Assembly: GCA_045600845.1 (NCBI GenBank)
Contig: JAZRYR010000026.1
Location: forward strand, 27,936-91,935
Reading direction: 5' to 3'
Source: RGIG5612 sp045600845
GTDB taxonomy: Bacteria > Bacillota > Clostridia > Lachnospirales > Lachnospiraceae
DNA length: 64,000 nucleotides
In this document: positions 44,579 through 53,812 of the stretch, piece by piece
How the letters are laid out: every line of letters starts with the position of its first letter
How positions within the stretch are numbered: position 1 is the stretch's first letter
Program-made: the position numbers and the translations under genes
The notes under the pieces: generated by a model
Seen by the model: the letters and a program-made list of their open reading frames with translations, nothing else
The model's database searches: none
What the model was told of the DNA's origin: nothing

Positions 44579-45220
44579 TTATAAAGAAAATTCGCAGCCA
44601 CAATACTGCTGCCGATATAAGTCATATTTTTTGGATAATTCTATGGAAATTTTGTATCCATTTCTCTTTTTAAAGTCCGAAATAAGCCAAAGGGAAGCAG
44701 CGGATTTTCTTTCCTTTTCTTTTCCCACCTCGTTAAGAAGAAAAGCATTTTTATGAGGACTTACGCTCAACGTCGTACAGAAATAATCAAAGGATTTTTC
44801 TGCTGCCAGACAGGCCGTTTTCCCGATCCGGAGCTCAAAGCACTTCCTGCACCGGGCTCCGCCTTCTTTTTCCGATTCCAGTCCTTTTACATAATCCGTA
44901 AATTCCTCATGAACATAAGGAACCGTAATCAGGGAGATTTCGTTTGATGCTTCCGGTTCATGATTCAGGGCATCAATGATTTTTACCTGTTCTGCCAACC
45001 GATGATCATATTCTTCTTCCGGGAAAATATTCGGATTATAATAAAAAACGGTAATGTTAAAGTATGTTCTCAGGTAACTTAAACAATAACTGCTGCAAGG
45101 ACCGCAGCAGCTATGAAGAAGCAAGGACGGGCGCTCTCCCGATTCGGTTATTTTCTGAAGGACCTGGTCCAGCTCCCGCTGATAATTTACTTTTGGAACA
45201 TTATTTACTTGCTGATCCAT
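44579..45220 (-). CDS. queH: Epoxyqueuosine reductase QueH
   Basis: 213 residues of the DUF208/QueH family, which performs the last step of queuosine synthesis, a role shared with the unrelated QueG. The metal/Fe-S cysteines are visible: LLHSCCGPCSSYC near residue 38, GARCRKCFELR near 131 and the C-terminal QQYCGCEF. The start overlaps the Nudix gene by 16 bp, so the two are cotranscribed. No other queuosine genes lie in the window. Confidence 0.95.
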   Translation of the reverse strand: MDQQVNNVPKVNYQRELDQVLQKITESGERPSLLLHSCCGPCSSYCLSYLRTYFNITVFYYNPNIFPEEEYDHRLAEQVKIIDALNHEPEASNEISLITVPYVHEEFTDYVKGLESEKEGGARCRKCFELRIGKTACLAAEKSFDYFCTTLSVSPHKNAFLLNEVGKEKERKSAASLWLISDFKKRNGYKISIELSKKYDLYRQQYCGCEFSL

Positions 45221-45648
45221 TGACCGGACTTTTTAAGAGAAATATATTCTGCATAAGCCTGCTCTAATATTTCTCTCTCATTTTCATATTTCAATAAATA
45301 GATGGCTTCGTGGTACTTATAATAGCCGGAGTCTGTAAAGAATTCTTCTCTTTGCGGTTTACTGTAATAACTGTCCGCAGCCATTAAATACCAATGGACC
45401 GTTTTATTGATCATTCCATCTGGTGTCTTAAATACATAGGTGCTGTCACCTATGTATTTTACAATGGTTCCGTTCGCTCCGGACTCCTCTTTTACTTCTC
45501 TTCTGGCTGTGTCATCGAACTGTTCTCCGGGCTCAACCGTGCCCTTCGGTAAAACCCAACCGTGATAACGGTCATGATAATTTTTAAATAATAAAAGAAT
45601 CTTACCTCTGTAGATAACAACACCGCCACAGCTCACTGCTTCGTTCAT
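45205..45648 (-). CDS. Nudix hydrolase
   Basis: 147 residues. A full Nudix box is present (GTVEPGEQFDDTARREVKEESG split as G-x5-E-x7-RE-x2-EE-xG) near residues 36-57, with the leading VLPKG. Substrate unknown; the group includes dinucleotide polyphosphate and NTP-sanitising enzymes. AGGAGGG lies before the ATG, and its stop overlaps queH. Confidence 0.93.
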   Translation of the reverse strand: MNEAVSCGGVVIYRGKILLLFKNYHDRYHGWVLPKGTVEPGEQFDDTARREVKEESGANGTIVKYIGDSTYVFKTPDGMINKTVHWYLMAADSYYSKPQREEFFTDSGYYKYHEAIYLLKYENEREILEQAYAEYISLKKSGQWISK

Positions 45649-45703
45649 TTACAGTCCCTCCTGCGATTCATCGGGTGTCCAAATATGAACAGAATATAAC
45701 AAA

Positions 45704-45733
45704 AAATCCGCTTTATTGCAATAAAGCGGATTT
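45704..45733 (-). terminator. Terminator of the rhomboid-like gene
   Basis: Perfect 30-bp inverted repeat (AAATCCGCTTTATTG and its complement) ending in U-rich sequence on the minus strand, 23 bp beyond the stop at 45757. Confidence 0.85.
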
Positions 45734-45756
45734 AAATCTTACGTATTAAATTTGTA

Positions 45757-46983
45757 CTATTTCACATGAACATGGGTAAATAAATGCTCCTCACAATATT
45801 CATGATTTCCTTCACATTTGGAGCAATAACGGAAAGTAAGTTCCGGATTGGTAATGCTGGTTCTTCCGCAGATGGAACAAGTATGCAAAAGCCCCTGGCC
45901 TGCATTACTATATCGGGTAACCTTCTCCGGTTCTTGCGTACGCCTCTGGGTCGCCTGAGAATATCCTGCAGCATGGGAACCGTATCCAAATTTCTTTTTC
46001 GGTGCCTCTTCCTCTTCGAAGAACTCATCGTCATCGTCGTCGTAACCGGAGCGACCATTTCGGGAAGAACCTACATACGGACCAAAATGCCTTGGTTGCT
46101 CTTCGGTCTGCTCTTCGATAACAGGCTCTTCCGTCTGCTCCTCTTCATCGGATTTCTGGACTTCTCTGAGAACTGCTGCTAAGCCAGCGGCATTTGGATT
46201 CTGATTCTGTCCTTCCTTAACATTTTTCTGGAATTCTTTTCTTCTGCGGATTTCTTTCGGTGAAAATCTCCGGAAGTTTCTTGTAGTAAGAAAGAAAATA
46301 ATAAAGTTCAGGAGAGATATCAAAATCGAGAAGATATCGGTAACAATCTGCAACCTCGCTAAAGCCGTGGAGAATCCCAACTGAGCCAGCGCTCCCTGCA
46401 CCATGGCATTCGGTAAACCAATAAGTGCTATGATATTGGTTACAATCGACAGACCCAGATAGGCAACGTCAATTATCGCCAGCACTTTTATTTTGATTGG
46501 TAATATTCCAAAGAAATATACTCTTACATCCGGGAATAGAACGGCAAACGCCAGGAAAGACGCCAGATTCAGATAATAGGTACTGACGTTCATGGAAATG
46601 GCTCCCATTGGGCCATTTACAGCGGATGTAATCCAATACATCACCATAGCTCCCAGCGTGGTAAAGAACCAACCGGAAAACATATAGAGATTATACTTAA
46701 ATGCGCCCAGGTTCTGTTCCAGACTTTTTCCGATATACAGATAAAGCAAAAACATGAAAATGATAAAAAAGCTGAAATTCTGTGGTGCGGTGCAGACCCA
46801 TGTGAATAATCTCCAGACCTGCCCCTTCATAACAAGGGCCGGTTCTAAAGTAATGTATTGATAAATCTCGATTCTGGAGTTCATAAGAAGCAGAATGTAA
46901 CCAATTACATATCCGCCCAAAACATAATAAATAAGATTTTTGATGGCATACCTGCCAATTTTCTTTTCAATTCGATCTAACAT
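45757..46983 (-). CDS. Rhomboid-like membrane protein with C-terminal zinc ribbon, probably not a protease
   Basis: 408 residues from the ATG at 46983 (start MLDRIEKKIG). Six to seven membrane helices with rhomboid-fold marks: GQVWRLFTW after the first helix and FFGILPIKIKVLAI. The catalytic GxSG serine motif is not intact (GPMGAISMN), and no histidine occurs in any membrane helix, so it is a Derlin/pseudorhomboid-like candidate. A long linker carries acidic runs (DDDDDEFFEEEE), then CSICGRTS...YCSKCEG...CEEHLFTHVH, a zinc-ribbon/treble-clef-like tail. No ribosome-binding site: a TATAAT lies 7 nt before the ATG. Role unknown; membrane quality control is speculation. Confidence 0.8.
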   Translation of the reverse strand: MLDRIEKKIGRYAIKNLIYYVLGGYVIGYILLLMNSRIEIYQYITLEPALVMKGQVWRLFTWVCTAPQNFSFFIIFMFLLYLYIGKSLEQNLGAFKYNLYMFSGWFFTTLGAMVMYWITSAVNGPMGAISMNVSTYYLNLASFLAFAVLFPDVRVYFFGILPIKIKVLAIIDVAYLGLSIVTNIIALIGLPNAMVQGALAQLGFSTALARLQIVTDIFSILISLLNFIIFFLTTRNFRRFSPKEIRRRKEFQKNVKEGQNQNPNAAGLAAVLREVQKSDEEEQTEEPVIEEQTEEQPRHFGPYVGSSRNGRSGYDDDDDEFFEEEEAPKKKFGYGSHAAGYSQATQRRTQEPEKVTRYSNAGQGLLHTCSICGRTSITNPELTFRYCSKCEGNHEYCEEHLFTHVHVK

Positions 46984-46990
46984 GTGGATG

Positions 46991-47020
46991 ATTATAACAC
47001 AAAGCTTTTTTTCATGGCAA
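46991..47020 (-). promoter_or_regulatory. Candidate leaderless promoter of the rhomboid-like gene
   Basis: Minus strand TTGCCA (47015-47020), 18-bp spacer, TATAAT (46991-46996), then seven bases (catccac) to the ATG at 46983. Transcription should start on or beside the start codon. Confidence 0.65.
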
Positions 47021-47074
47021 TATTTTAACAAAACTTTAACTTTCTTTTGTTAAATTTATAGTAATTTTTACTTC

Positions 47075-47103
47075 TTTTAAAATAATATTGTATACATTAT
47101 AAT
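47075..47103 (+). promoter_or_regulatory. Candidate near-leaderless promoter of the activase gene
   Basis: TATAAT at 47098-47103 with a poor -35 (TTTTAA, 47075-47080, 17-bp spacer). Only nine bases separate the -10 from the ATG at 47113, and they contain GAAGG, which would be upstream of the predicted transcript start. A TAATAT at 47083 is an alternative -10 that would give a short leader with that site. Confidence 0.4.
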
Positions 47104-47112
47104 GAAGGCGTT

Positions 47113-50100
47113 ATGAGTGGATTAAATAAATTGGGTGTTGACATCGGCTCTACTACTGTAAAAGTAGCAGTGCTGAATGAAGATAATCATATCCTGTTTT
47201 CTGACTACAAAAGACATTTTGCAAATATTCAAGATACCTTGGCGGAATTGATCAAAGAGATTAATGACAGCCTGGGTGTTATTTCTTTATCTCCGGTAAT
47301 CACCGGTTCTGGAGGGCTTCAGTTATCCAAGCACCTCAGTCTTCCTTTTGTTCAGGAGGTTATTTCTGTATCGAAAGCGTTGGAGTATTATGCTCCTCAC
47401 ACCGATGTCGCCATTGAACTTGGCGGCGAAGATGCGAAAATCATCTACTTCACAAACGGAATTGAACAACGTATGAACGGAATCTGTGCTGGTGGCACCG
47501 GTTCTTTTATCGATCAGATGGCAGATCTTCTTCAGACCGATGCTCCTGGTCTGAATGAATATGCGAAAAATTATAAAACGATTTATCCGATTGCTGCCCG
47601 TTGTGGCGTTTTTGCAAAAACGGATATTCAGCCTTTGATCAACGAAGGCGCTACCAGAGAAGACTTAGCCGCTTCTATTTTTCAGGCAGTTGTTAATCAG
47701 ACCATCTCCGGTCTTGCCTGCGGAAAACCGATCCGTGGGAATGTTGCTTTTTTAGGCGGTCCTCTTCACTTTCTTTCCGAACTGAGAGAGTCTTTTATCC
47801 GTACGCTGAAGCTTCAAAATCATCAGATCATCCATCCGGAAAATTCCCATCTGTTTGCAGCCATTGGTTCTGCCATGAGTTTTGATGAGAATATTTCGGT
47901 TTCTTCAGACATGCTGTTTGACCAGCTGGCTAACGGCATAAAGATGCAGAATGAGATTCATCGTCTGGATCCTCTTTTTACAGACGAGGAAGATTATGAA
48001 AAATTCATAAAACGCCATAACCGGTCCCAGATAAAAAAAGCGGATCTATCGGAATACCATGGAAAGGCTTTCCTTGGTATTGATGCTGGTTCTACTACAA
48101 CGAAAATTGCTTTAATCGATGAAGAAGGTTCTCTTCTTTGGTCGTTCTATGATAATAATAATGGAAGTCCTCTTGCAACGACACAAAGAGCGCTTAAAGA
48201 ATTAAAAGAAGTAATTTCTGAAGACGTAGTGATCTCCAATACATGTTCTACCGGATACGGTGAAGCATTGCTGAAAGCTGCTCTTATTTTGGACGAAGGC
48301 GAAGTTGAAACGATAGCCCATTACAAAGCTGCAAAATTTTTCAGTCCTCAGGTTGACTGCGTTTTAGATATCGGTGGTCAGGACATGAAATATATGCGCA
48401 TCAAAAACGGTGTGATTGAAAGCGTTCTTTTGAATGAAGCCTGTTCCTCCGGATGTGGTTCTTTTATTGAAAACTTCGCTTCTTCCATGAACCAATCGGT
48501 TCAGGAATTTGCACACGCTGCTTTATTTGCCAAAAGCCCGACAGACCTTGGAACCCGTTGTACTGTTTTCATGAATTCCAATGTAAAGCAGGCCCAAAAA
48601 GAAGGAGCTGATGTTGCCGATATTTCTGCCGGTCTCAGCTACTCGGTTATCAAAAATGCTTTATTCAAAGTTATTAAATTAGCGGATCCGGATGATTTGG
48701 GTAAGAAAATTGTTGTTCAGGGTGGCACCTTCCTCAATGATTCTATTTTAAGAGCATTCGAATTAATTACAGGACGACAGGTAATCCGGCCGGATATTGC
48801 CGGAATTATGGGAGCCTTTGGTGCGGCTTTAATAGCTCGTGAAAAATATAATGAAAAAAATAAAAATCGAACTTCATCCATGCTCAGCTTAGATGAAATC
48901 ATCCATCTTGAATATAAAACATCCTTGGCCAGATGTAATGGCTGCACCAACCATTGTCTGCTTACCATCAACAACTTTACCGGGGGCCGAAAATTCATCT
49001 CCGGAAATCGCTGTGAAAAAGGACTGGGAAAAGAAGAAAAAGAGGACTCTGTTCCAAACTTGTTCAAGTATAAATTGAAAAGAATGTTTGATTATGAACC
49101 TCTTTCGTTGGACCATGCCCCGAAGGGTGTCATCGGCATTCCTCGCGTTTTGAATATATATGAGAACTTTCCGTTCTGGGCAGTTTTCTTCCGCGAGTTA
49201 GGTTATCGTGTTGTTTTATCTCCACAGTCTACCCGTTCCATTTATGAATTAGGCATTGAAACGATTCCATCAGAGTCCGAATGCTATCCGGCGAAACTTT
49301 CTCATGGTCATATCCAGTGGCTGATCAATGAAGGAATCCGGACCATTTTCTACCCTTCCATCGCATACGAAAGGGACGAAACTCCCAAAGCAAATAATCA
49401 TTACAATTGTCCAATGGTTACGTCTTATCCGGAAAACATCAATAACAATGTGGAAGACATCGACCGATACCATGTACGTTTCATTCATCCATTTCTTGCA
49501 ATGACCAATTACCGGATTTTTACCGAAGGTCTGATTCGGGTTTTTGCAGACGAAGAATTTGGGTTTTCTGCACCGGAAGTTATCGCTGCCTCAAAAAAAG
49601 CATGGGAGGCAATGGAAGATGCGAAAAAAGATATCCGGAACAAAGGAGAAGAAGTTATTGAATGGCTTCAGACCAACCATAAACAGGGCATCGTTTTAGC
49701 CGGAAGGCCATATCATGTTGATCCGGAAATCAACCACGGTATTCCGGAACTTATCACCTCTTACGGAGTTGCTGTTCTTACGGAAGATTCCGTTTCTCAT
49801 CTAGGAAATGTGGAAAGACCGTTAATCGTATCCGACCAATGGATGTACCATTCCCGGTTATATCGTGCTGCAAACTTCGTAAAGACTACGGAATACCTGA
49901 ACCTGATTCAGTTATTCTCTTTCGGTTGCGGACTCGATGCTGTAACGACGGACTGTGTGAGTGATATTCTTACAAATTCCGGAAAAATATATACCGTATT
50001 AAAGATTGATGAGATCAGTAATTTAGGAGCAGCCAGAATCCGAGTCCGTTCTTTATTATCTGCTTTAAAGGACAAAGAAAAACTCCATGAACGGCGGAAA

Positions 50101-51366
50101 ATTGCAAGCACCGCCTATGACCGTATCGAGTTTACAGAAGAAATGCGCAAAAACGGATATACCATCTTGGCTCCACAGATGGCCCCAATCCAGTTTGACC
50201 TGGTAAAATATGCCTTTGCTACAGAAGGCTATAACTTTGTCATTCTGGATAATGATACAAAGAAAGCCGTGGATACTGGTCTGAAATATGTCAACAACGA
50301 CGCTTGTTACCCATCTACCATTGTTGTAGGCCAGATGATGGAAGCTCTTCTTTCCGGAGAATACGATATTAATAAAACTGCTCTTTTGATTACCCAGACG
50401 GGTGGCGGATGCCGGGCTACAAACTACATCGGATTTATCCGTCGGGCTTTGGATAAGGCGGGAATGGGACATGTTCCTGTTATCTCACTCTCTGCCCAGG
50501 GATTTGAAAAGAATTCCGGATTTAAAATTACTCTGAAGATACTGAACAAAGGAATTTACGCTGTTGTTTTAGGTGATCTTTTTATGCGGCTGATTTATGC
50601 GACCCGCCCTTATGAAGCAGTCCCGGGAAGTACGGATGCTCTATACCAGAAATGGCGGGAAATCTGTATTGAAGAAATTAAAAAGCCAGGTTTTGGAAGA
50701 CACGTTACAAAAAAACTGATTAAAAACATTGTAAAGGACTTTGATACGCTCCCTAGAAAAAACATCATAAAACCTAGAGTTGGTGTTGTTGGGGAAATTC
50801 TGGTCAAGTTCTCTCCAATGGCAAATAATCATATCATTGATATTCTGGAAGCAGAAGGTGCAGAAGGCGTCATGCCGGATCTCTTGGATTTCCTGCTCTA
50901 TTGCCTGCAGAATAATTATTTCCATACTGATAACTACAGCGCTGGCTGGACGACTGCTGCAAAAGCAACCATCGGTATCCGTTTGATTGAATACTTACGG
51001 AAACCTGCCATCAGACAATTAACACAAAGTAAACATTTCGTTCCGCCTTCCAATATTGGTCATCTGGCAGAAATGGCGAAAGAATATGTATCTTTAGGAA
51101 ATCAATGCGGGGAAGGATGGTTTTTAACCGGAGAAATGCTGGAACTCATCAAAGGTGGCGTTCCAAATATTGTATGCGTTCAGCCTTTCGGCTGCCTGCC
51201 AAACCATGTTGTTGGAAAAGGAGTTATAAAAACTCTCCGATTGCGGAATCCGGAGGCGAATATTGTAGCGGTGGACTATGATGCCGGAGCATCAGAAGTA
51301 AACCAATTGAACCGTATTAAGCTGATGCTGGCAACGGCAAAGAAAAATATAGAAACAAAGAAGTAA
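47113..51366 (+). CDS. Fused 2-hydroxyacyl-CoA dehydratase activase with two ATPase domains and dehydratase-like C-terminus
   Basis: 1417 residues. Two BadF/BcrA-type ASKHA ATPase domains start at about residues 7 (VDIGSTTVK) and 319 (IDAGSTTTK). Each keeps the two cysteines that in HgdC hold a [4Fe-4S] cluster at the dimer interface (GICAGGTG and AARCGVF; CSSGCGS and GTRCTVF). A CNGCTNHC cluster-like motif lies near 608-616 and GNRCEKG near 633. From about 670 a DUF2229/COG3580-COG3581-like region follows (KGVIGIPRVLN, SESECYPAK, NNDACYPST). Activases inject an electron into 2-hydroxyacyl-CoA dehydratases; for this fused form the substrate is unknown. No dehydratase genes are adjacent. Confidence 0.88.
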   Translation: MSGLNKLGVDIGSTTVKVAVLNEDNHILFSDYKRHFANIQDTLAELIKEINDSLGVISLSPVITGSGGLQLSKHLSLPFVQEVISVSKALEYYAPHTDVAIELGGEDAKIIYFTNGIEQRMNGICAGGTGSFIDQMADLLQTDAPGLNEYAKNYKTIYPIAARCGVFAKTDIQPLINEGATREDLAASIFQAVVNQTISGLACGKPIRGNVAFLGGPLHFLSELRESFIRTLKLQNHQIIHPENSHLFAAIGSAMSFDENISVSSDMLFDQLANGIKMQNEIHRLDPLFTDEEDYEKFIKRHNRSQIKKADLSEYHGKAFLGIDAGSTTTKIALIDEEGSLLWSFYDNNNGSPLATTQRALKELKEVISEDVVISNTCSTGYGEALLKAALILDEGEVETIAHYKAAKFFSPQVDCVLDIGGQDMKYMRIKNGVIESVLLNEACSSGCGSFIENFASSMNQSVQEFAHAALFAKSPTDLGTRCTVFMNSNVKQAQKEGADVADISAGLSYSVIKNALFKVIKLADPDDLGKKIVVQGGTFLNDSILRAFELITGRQVIRPDIAGIMGAFGAALIAREKYNEKNKNRTSSMLSLDEIIHLEYKTSLARCNGCTNHCLLTINNFTGGRKFISGNRCEKGLGKEEKEDSVPNLFKYKLKRMFDYEPLSLDHAPKGVIGIPRVLNIYENFPFWAVFFRELGYRVVLSPQSTRSIYELGIETIPSESECYPAKLSHGHIQWLINEGIRTIFYPSIAYERDETPKANNHYNCPMVTSYPENINNNVEDIDRYHVRFIHPFLAMTNYRIFTEGLIRVFADEEFGFSAPEVIAASKKAWEAMEDAKKDIRNKGEEVIEWLQTNHKQGIVLAGRPYHVDPEINHGIPELITSYGVAVLTEDSVSHLGNVERPLIVSDQWMYHSRLYRAANFVKTTEYLNLIQLFSFGCGLDAVTTDCVSDILTNSGKIYTVLKIDEISNLGAARIRVRSLLSALKDKEKLHERRKIASTAYDRIEFTEEMRKNGYTILAPQMAPIQFDLVKYAFATEGYNFVILDNDTKKAVDTGLKYVNNDACYPSTIVVGQMMEALLSGEYDINKTALLITQTGGGCRATNYIGFIRRALDKAGMGHVPVISLSAQGFEKNSGFKITLKILNKGIYAVVLGDLFMRLIYATRPYEAVPGSTDALYQKWREICIEEIKKPGFGRHVTKKLIKNIVKDFDTLPRKNIIKPRVGVVGEILVKFSPMANNHIIDILEAEGAEGVMPDLLDFLLYCLQNNYFHTDNYSAGWTTAAKATIGIRLIEYLRKPAIRQLTQSKHFVPPSNIGHLAEMAKEYVSLGNQCGEGWFLTGEMLELIKGGVPNIVCVQPFGCLPNHVVGKGVIKTLRLRNPEANIVAVDYDAGASEVNQLNRIKLMLATAKKNIETKK

Positions 51367-51369
51367 GAA

Positions 51370-51395
51370 AACAGCTGTTCATTTGAGCAGCTGTT
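51370..51395. terminator. Bidirectional terminator between activase and ung
   Basis: AACAGCTG/CAGCTGTT stem, 10-nt loop, with U-rich flanks on both strands, in the 36-bp gap between convergent genes. Confidence 0.8.
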
Positions 51396-51402
51396 CTATT
51401 GT

Positions 51403-52071
51403 TCACTCTATTTGCCAATCGATTGGGTCTATTCCGTTCTTTATCAGAAAGTCATTACATTTTGAAAAATGCCGACATCCGAAAAAGCCTCGGTAAACCG
51501 ATAAAGGAGATGGATGAGGAGCCTCTAAAATCAAATGTTTTGGATTATTCAACATTGTTTTTTTGGCTCTTGCCGGGCTTCCCCATAACATAAAGACAAT
51601 CGGTCGGTCCTGTTCATTTAAAATTCTTATGGCCGCATCCGTAAACTGTTCCCAACCGATTCCTTTATGCGAATTTGCTTCATGCGCCCGGACCGTTAAT
51701 ACCGTATTCAAAAGCAATACCCCTTCGTCTGCCCATTTCTTCAAATAGCCATGATCCGGAATCTTTAAGCCCAAGTCAGAATTCAGTTCTTTATAGATAT
51801 TAACCAGCGATGGTGGAATATCGATTCCTTTTTTCACAGAGAAGCACAAACCATGCGCCTGCCCAACATTATGATAAGGGTCCTGCCCCAGAATTACGAC
51901 TTTCACCTTTGATAAAGGCGTAAAATGGAAAGCATTGAACAGATCCTCTGCCGCAGGAAAAATCTCATGATTCTTGTATTCTTCATTTACCTTTAAATAC
52001 AACTTTTTATAATATTCTTTTCCAAACTCCGGCTTTAATGGTTCCAGCCAGTCATTACTAATCGGTGGCAT
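51403..52071 (-). CDS. ung: Uracil-DNA glycosylase, family 1
   Basis: 222 residues. Catalytic Asp in VILGQDPYHNVGQAHGLCFSV, plus LLLNTVLTVRAHEANSHKGIGWE and the leucine-loop block APHPSPLSVYRGFFGCRHFS with its catalytic His. It removes uracil from DNA. The start overlaps the histidine kinase end by 14 bp, so it rides on the two-component operon. Confidence 0.98.
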   Translation of the reverse strand: MPPISNDWLEPLKPEFGKEYYKKLYLKVNEEYKNHEIFPAAEDLFNAFHFTPLSKVKVVILGQDPYHNVGQAHGLCFSVKKGIDIPPSLVNIYKELNSDLGLKIPDHGYLKKWADEGVLLLNTVLTVRAHEANSHKGIGWEQFTDAAIRILNEQDRPIVFMLWGSPARAKKTMLNNPKHLILEAPHPSPLSVYRGFFGCRHFSKCNDFLIKNGIDPIDWQIE

Positions 52072-53806
52072 TGTTTTCTTCCGCTTTCATATCCTTCTTA
52101 TTATTTTTCGGTTCTTTCTTCGCAACTTTCAGATTATTGCGAAACTGTTGAAGCACATTTTTATCATTTTTGGTTATTTTTGGTATTTTTTCCGTGATGG
52201 TTTCTTTTACAGCCTTCGCCGAAGTATCTTTAATGATTCTGCCGGCAGTCGATTTCCATATTGGAAGGTCCGTAAATTTCGGCTTCGCCTTATTTTTAAT
52301 GCTTGCAAGAAGTTTTTCTTCCTCATTCTTCGGAATCTCTGCGGATTCTACTTCAATCCAGAAAGCAACTCCCCCTTCCATGTTATAGACACCACATTCC
52401 TGATTTAAGGAATCGGCAATTGCCTTTACAATAGAAAGTCCTAAACCACTTCCTCCATATTCCCGGGTTCTTGCTTTATCTACTTTATAGAATTTTCCCC
52501 ACAGTTTATCTAACTCCTCTGTCGGAATATGTTCTCCTGTATTGAAAACCGTAATCCGCACATTTCCGTCTTCCTTTTTTAAAACAAAAATCTTTATGAC
52601 CCGGTTTTCATCCAAATGATTCATGGCATTATTAAAATAATTTACCAACGCCTCTTCTAAGAAGAATTCATCGGACCATACATATTCATGATAACTATTA
52701 TCAAAATAGATTTTAATGTTCTTTTCTTCAATAATCATAGACATGGTATTTAAGAAGCCATCAATAACTTTAATTAAATCAAACCTCTCTAAAGAGACCG
52801 CACTGCTTCCATTCTCTAACTGGTTTAACGTGGAAAGTCTTTTCACCAGAACATTCATTTTTTCAGCTTCATCAATGATTACATCACAATAATAATCCCG
52901 GTCTTCCGGATTATCTGAAATACCTTCTTTTAAACCTTCGGCGTAACCGGAAATCAAGGCAATCGGGGTCTTTAACTCATGAGACACATCCGACATGTAC
53001 TTTTTACGTTGTTCTTCCAGTTCCGTCTTGGCTTTTAACTCATTCTCCAGATTCAGGTTTGATGTCTTAAGTTCTGCGATAACCTGTTCTAATTTCAGGC
53101 CCATTTCTGAAATGCTCTGACCTAAAACGCCGATTTCATCCATACGGAAATGCTTATATTCATAAGTGGTCCCAAAATCGCCTTCATTAAGATTTTGTAC
53201 AAAATCAACCAACCGTCGGATCGGGTCAAAATAATAATTGATGATGAAAAAGATGATGACCGCTGCAACAATCAGCATAATAAGAAAAATAATACTGAAA
53301 AATGTCAGAGACTGGGAAATATTATTCTGGATGGACTGATAAGAAGCACGTACAAGAAAAGAATGTCCATTATTTAAGAATCCCCAGATTTCAATATGAT
53401 TGATTGCCCCATTTTTGTTTTCAAAATTCTGGAGCGTGTAATTTTCATTCTGAGAAATAACAATCGTCGTGAAGTCCGGATTCATATTTCTTCCAAAGAA
53501 AATATCATCCAGACGCGGAGACATGATTCCTGTATTACCATAGGCATACAGAGTCTGCCCTGCAGGATTTTTTATCAGCATGGAGAAACTATTCTGCTCA
53601 CATTGGTCCGAAAGGGCTCCATAATCCAGCGTTTCATGAAGATTTTGATTCAATTCTTCCACCATGTTGATCATGGCCTGCTGTTTTCTTTGAATAAAAT
53701 AACGGGTTGAAAAAGCATTAAACAAAACCATACCTATAACAAATGTAAAAAGTACAGCACTGATAAGAATTGATATGGATTTTGCTTTAAGCGACTGCTG
53801 TCTCAT
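52058..53806 (-). CDS. Sensor histidine kinase, HAMP type, with Lys-rich tail
   Basis: 582 residues. Membrane helix about 11-32, extracytoplasmic sensor to about 165, second helix about 166-193, HAMP (FDPIRRLVDFV...), then HisKA with His276 in DVSHELKTPIALISGYAEG. The ATPase part has N-box ALVNYFNNAMNH, F-box WGKFYKVD and G2 GGSGLGLSIV. After the kinase core come ~95 extra residues very rich in Lys/Glu (KEPKNNKKDMKAEENN), unusual for this class. It follows its response regulator by 6 bp. Signal unknown. Confidence 0.95.
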   Translation of the reverse strand: MRQQSLKAKSISILISAVLFTFVIGMVLFNAFSTRYFIQRKQQAMINMVEELNQNLHETLDYGALSDQCEQNSFSMLIKNPAGQTLYAYGNTGIMSPRLDDIFFGRNMNPDFTTIVISQNENYTLQNFENKNGAINHIEIWGFLNNGHSFLVRASYQSIQNNISQSLTFFSIIFLIMLIVAAVIIFFIINYYFDPIRRLVDFVQNLNEGDFGTTYEYKHFRMDEIGVLGQSISEMGLKLEQVIAELKTSNLNLENELKAKTELEEQRKKYMSDVSHELKTPIALISGYAEGLKEGISDNPEDRDYYCDVIIDEAEKMNVLVKRLSTLNQLENGSSAVSLERFDLIKVIDGFLNTMSMIIEEKNIKIYFDNSYHEYVWSDEFFLEEALVNYFNNAMNHLDENRVIKIFVLKKEDGNVRITVFNTGEHIPTEELDKLWGKFYKVDKARTREYGGSGLGLSIVKAIADSLNQECGVYNMEGGVAFWIEVESAEIPKNEEEKLLASIKNKAKPKFTDLPIWKSTAGRIIKDTSAKAVKETITEKIPKITKNDKNVLQQFRNNLKVAKKEPKNNKKDMKAEENNATD

Positions 53807-53812
53807 TTAATA

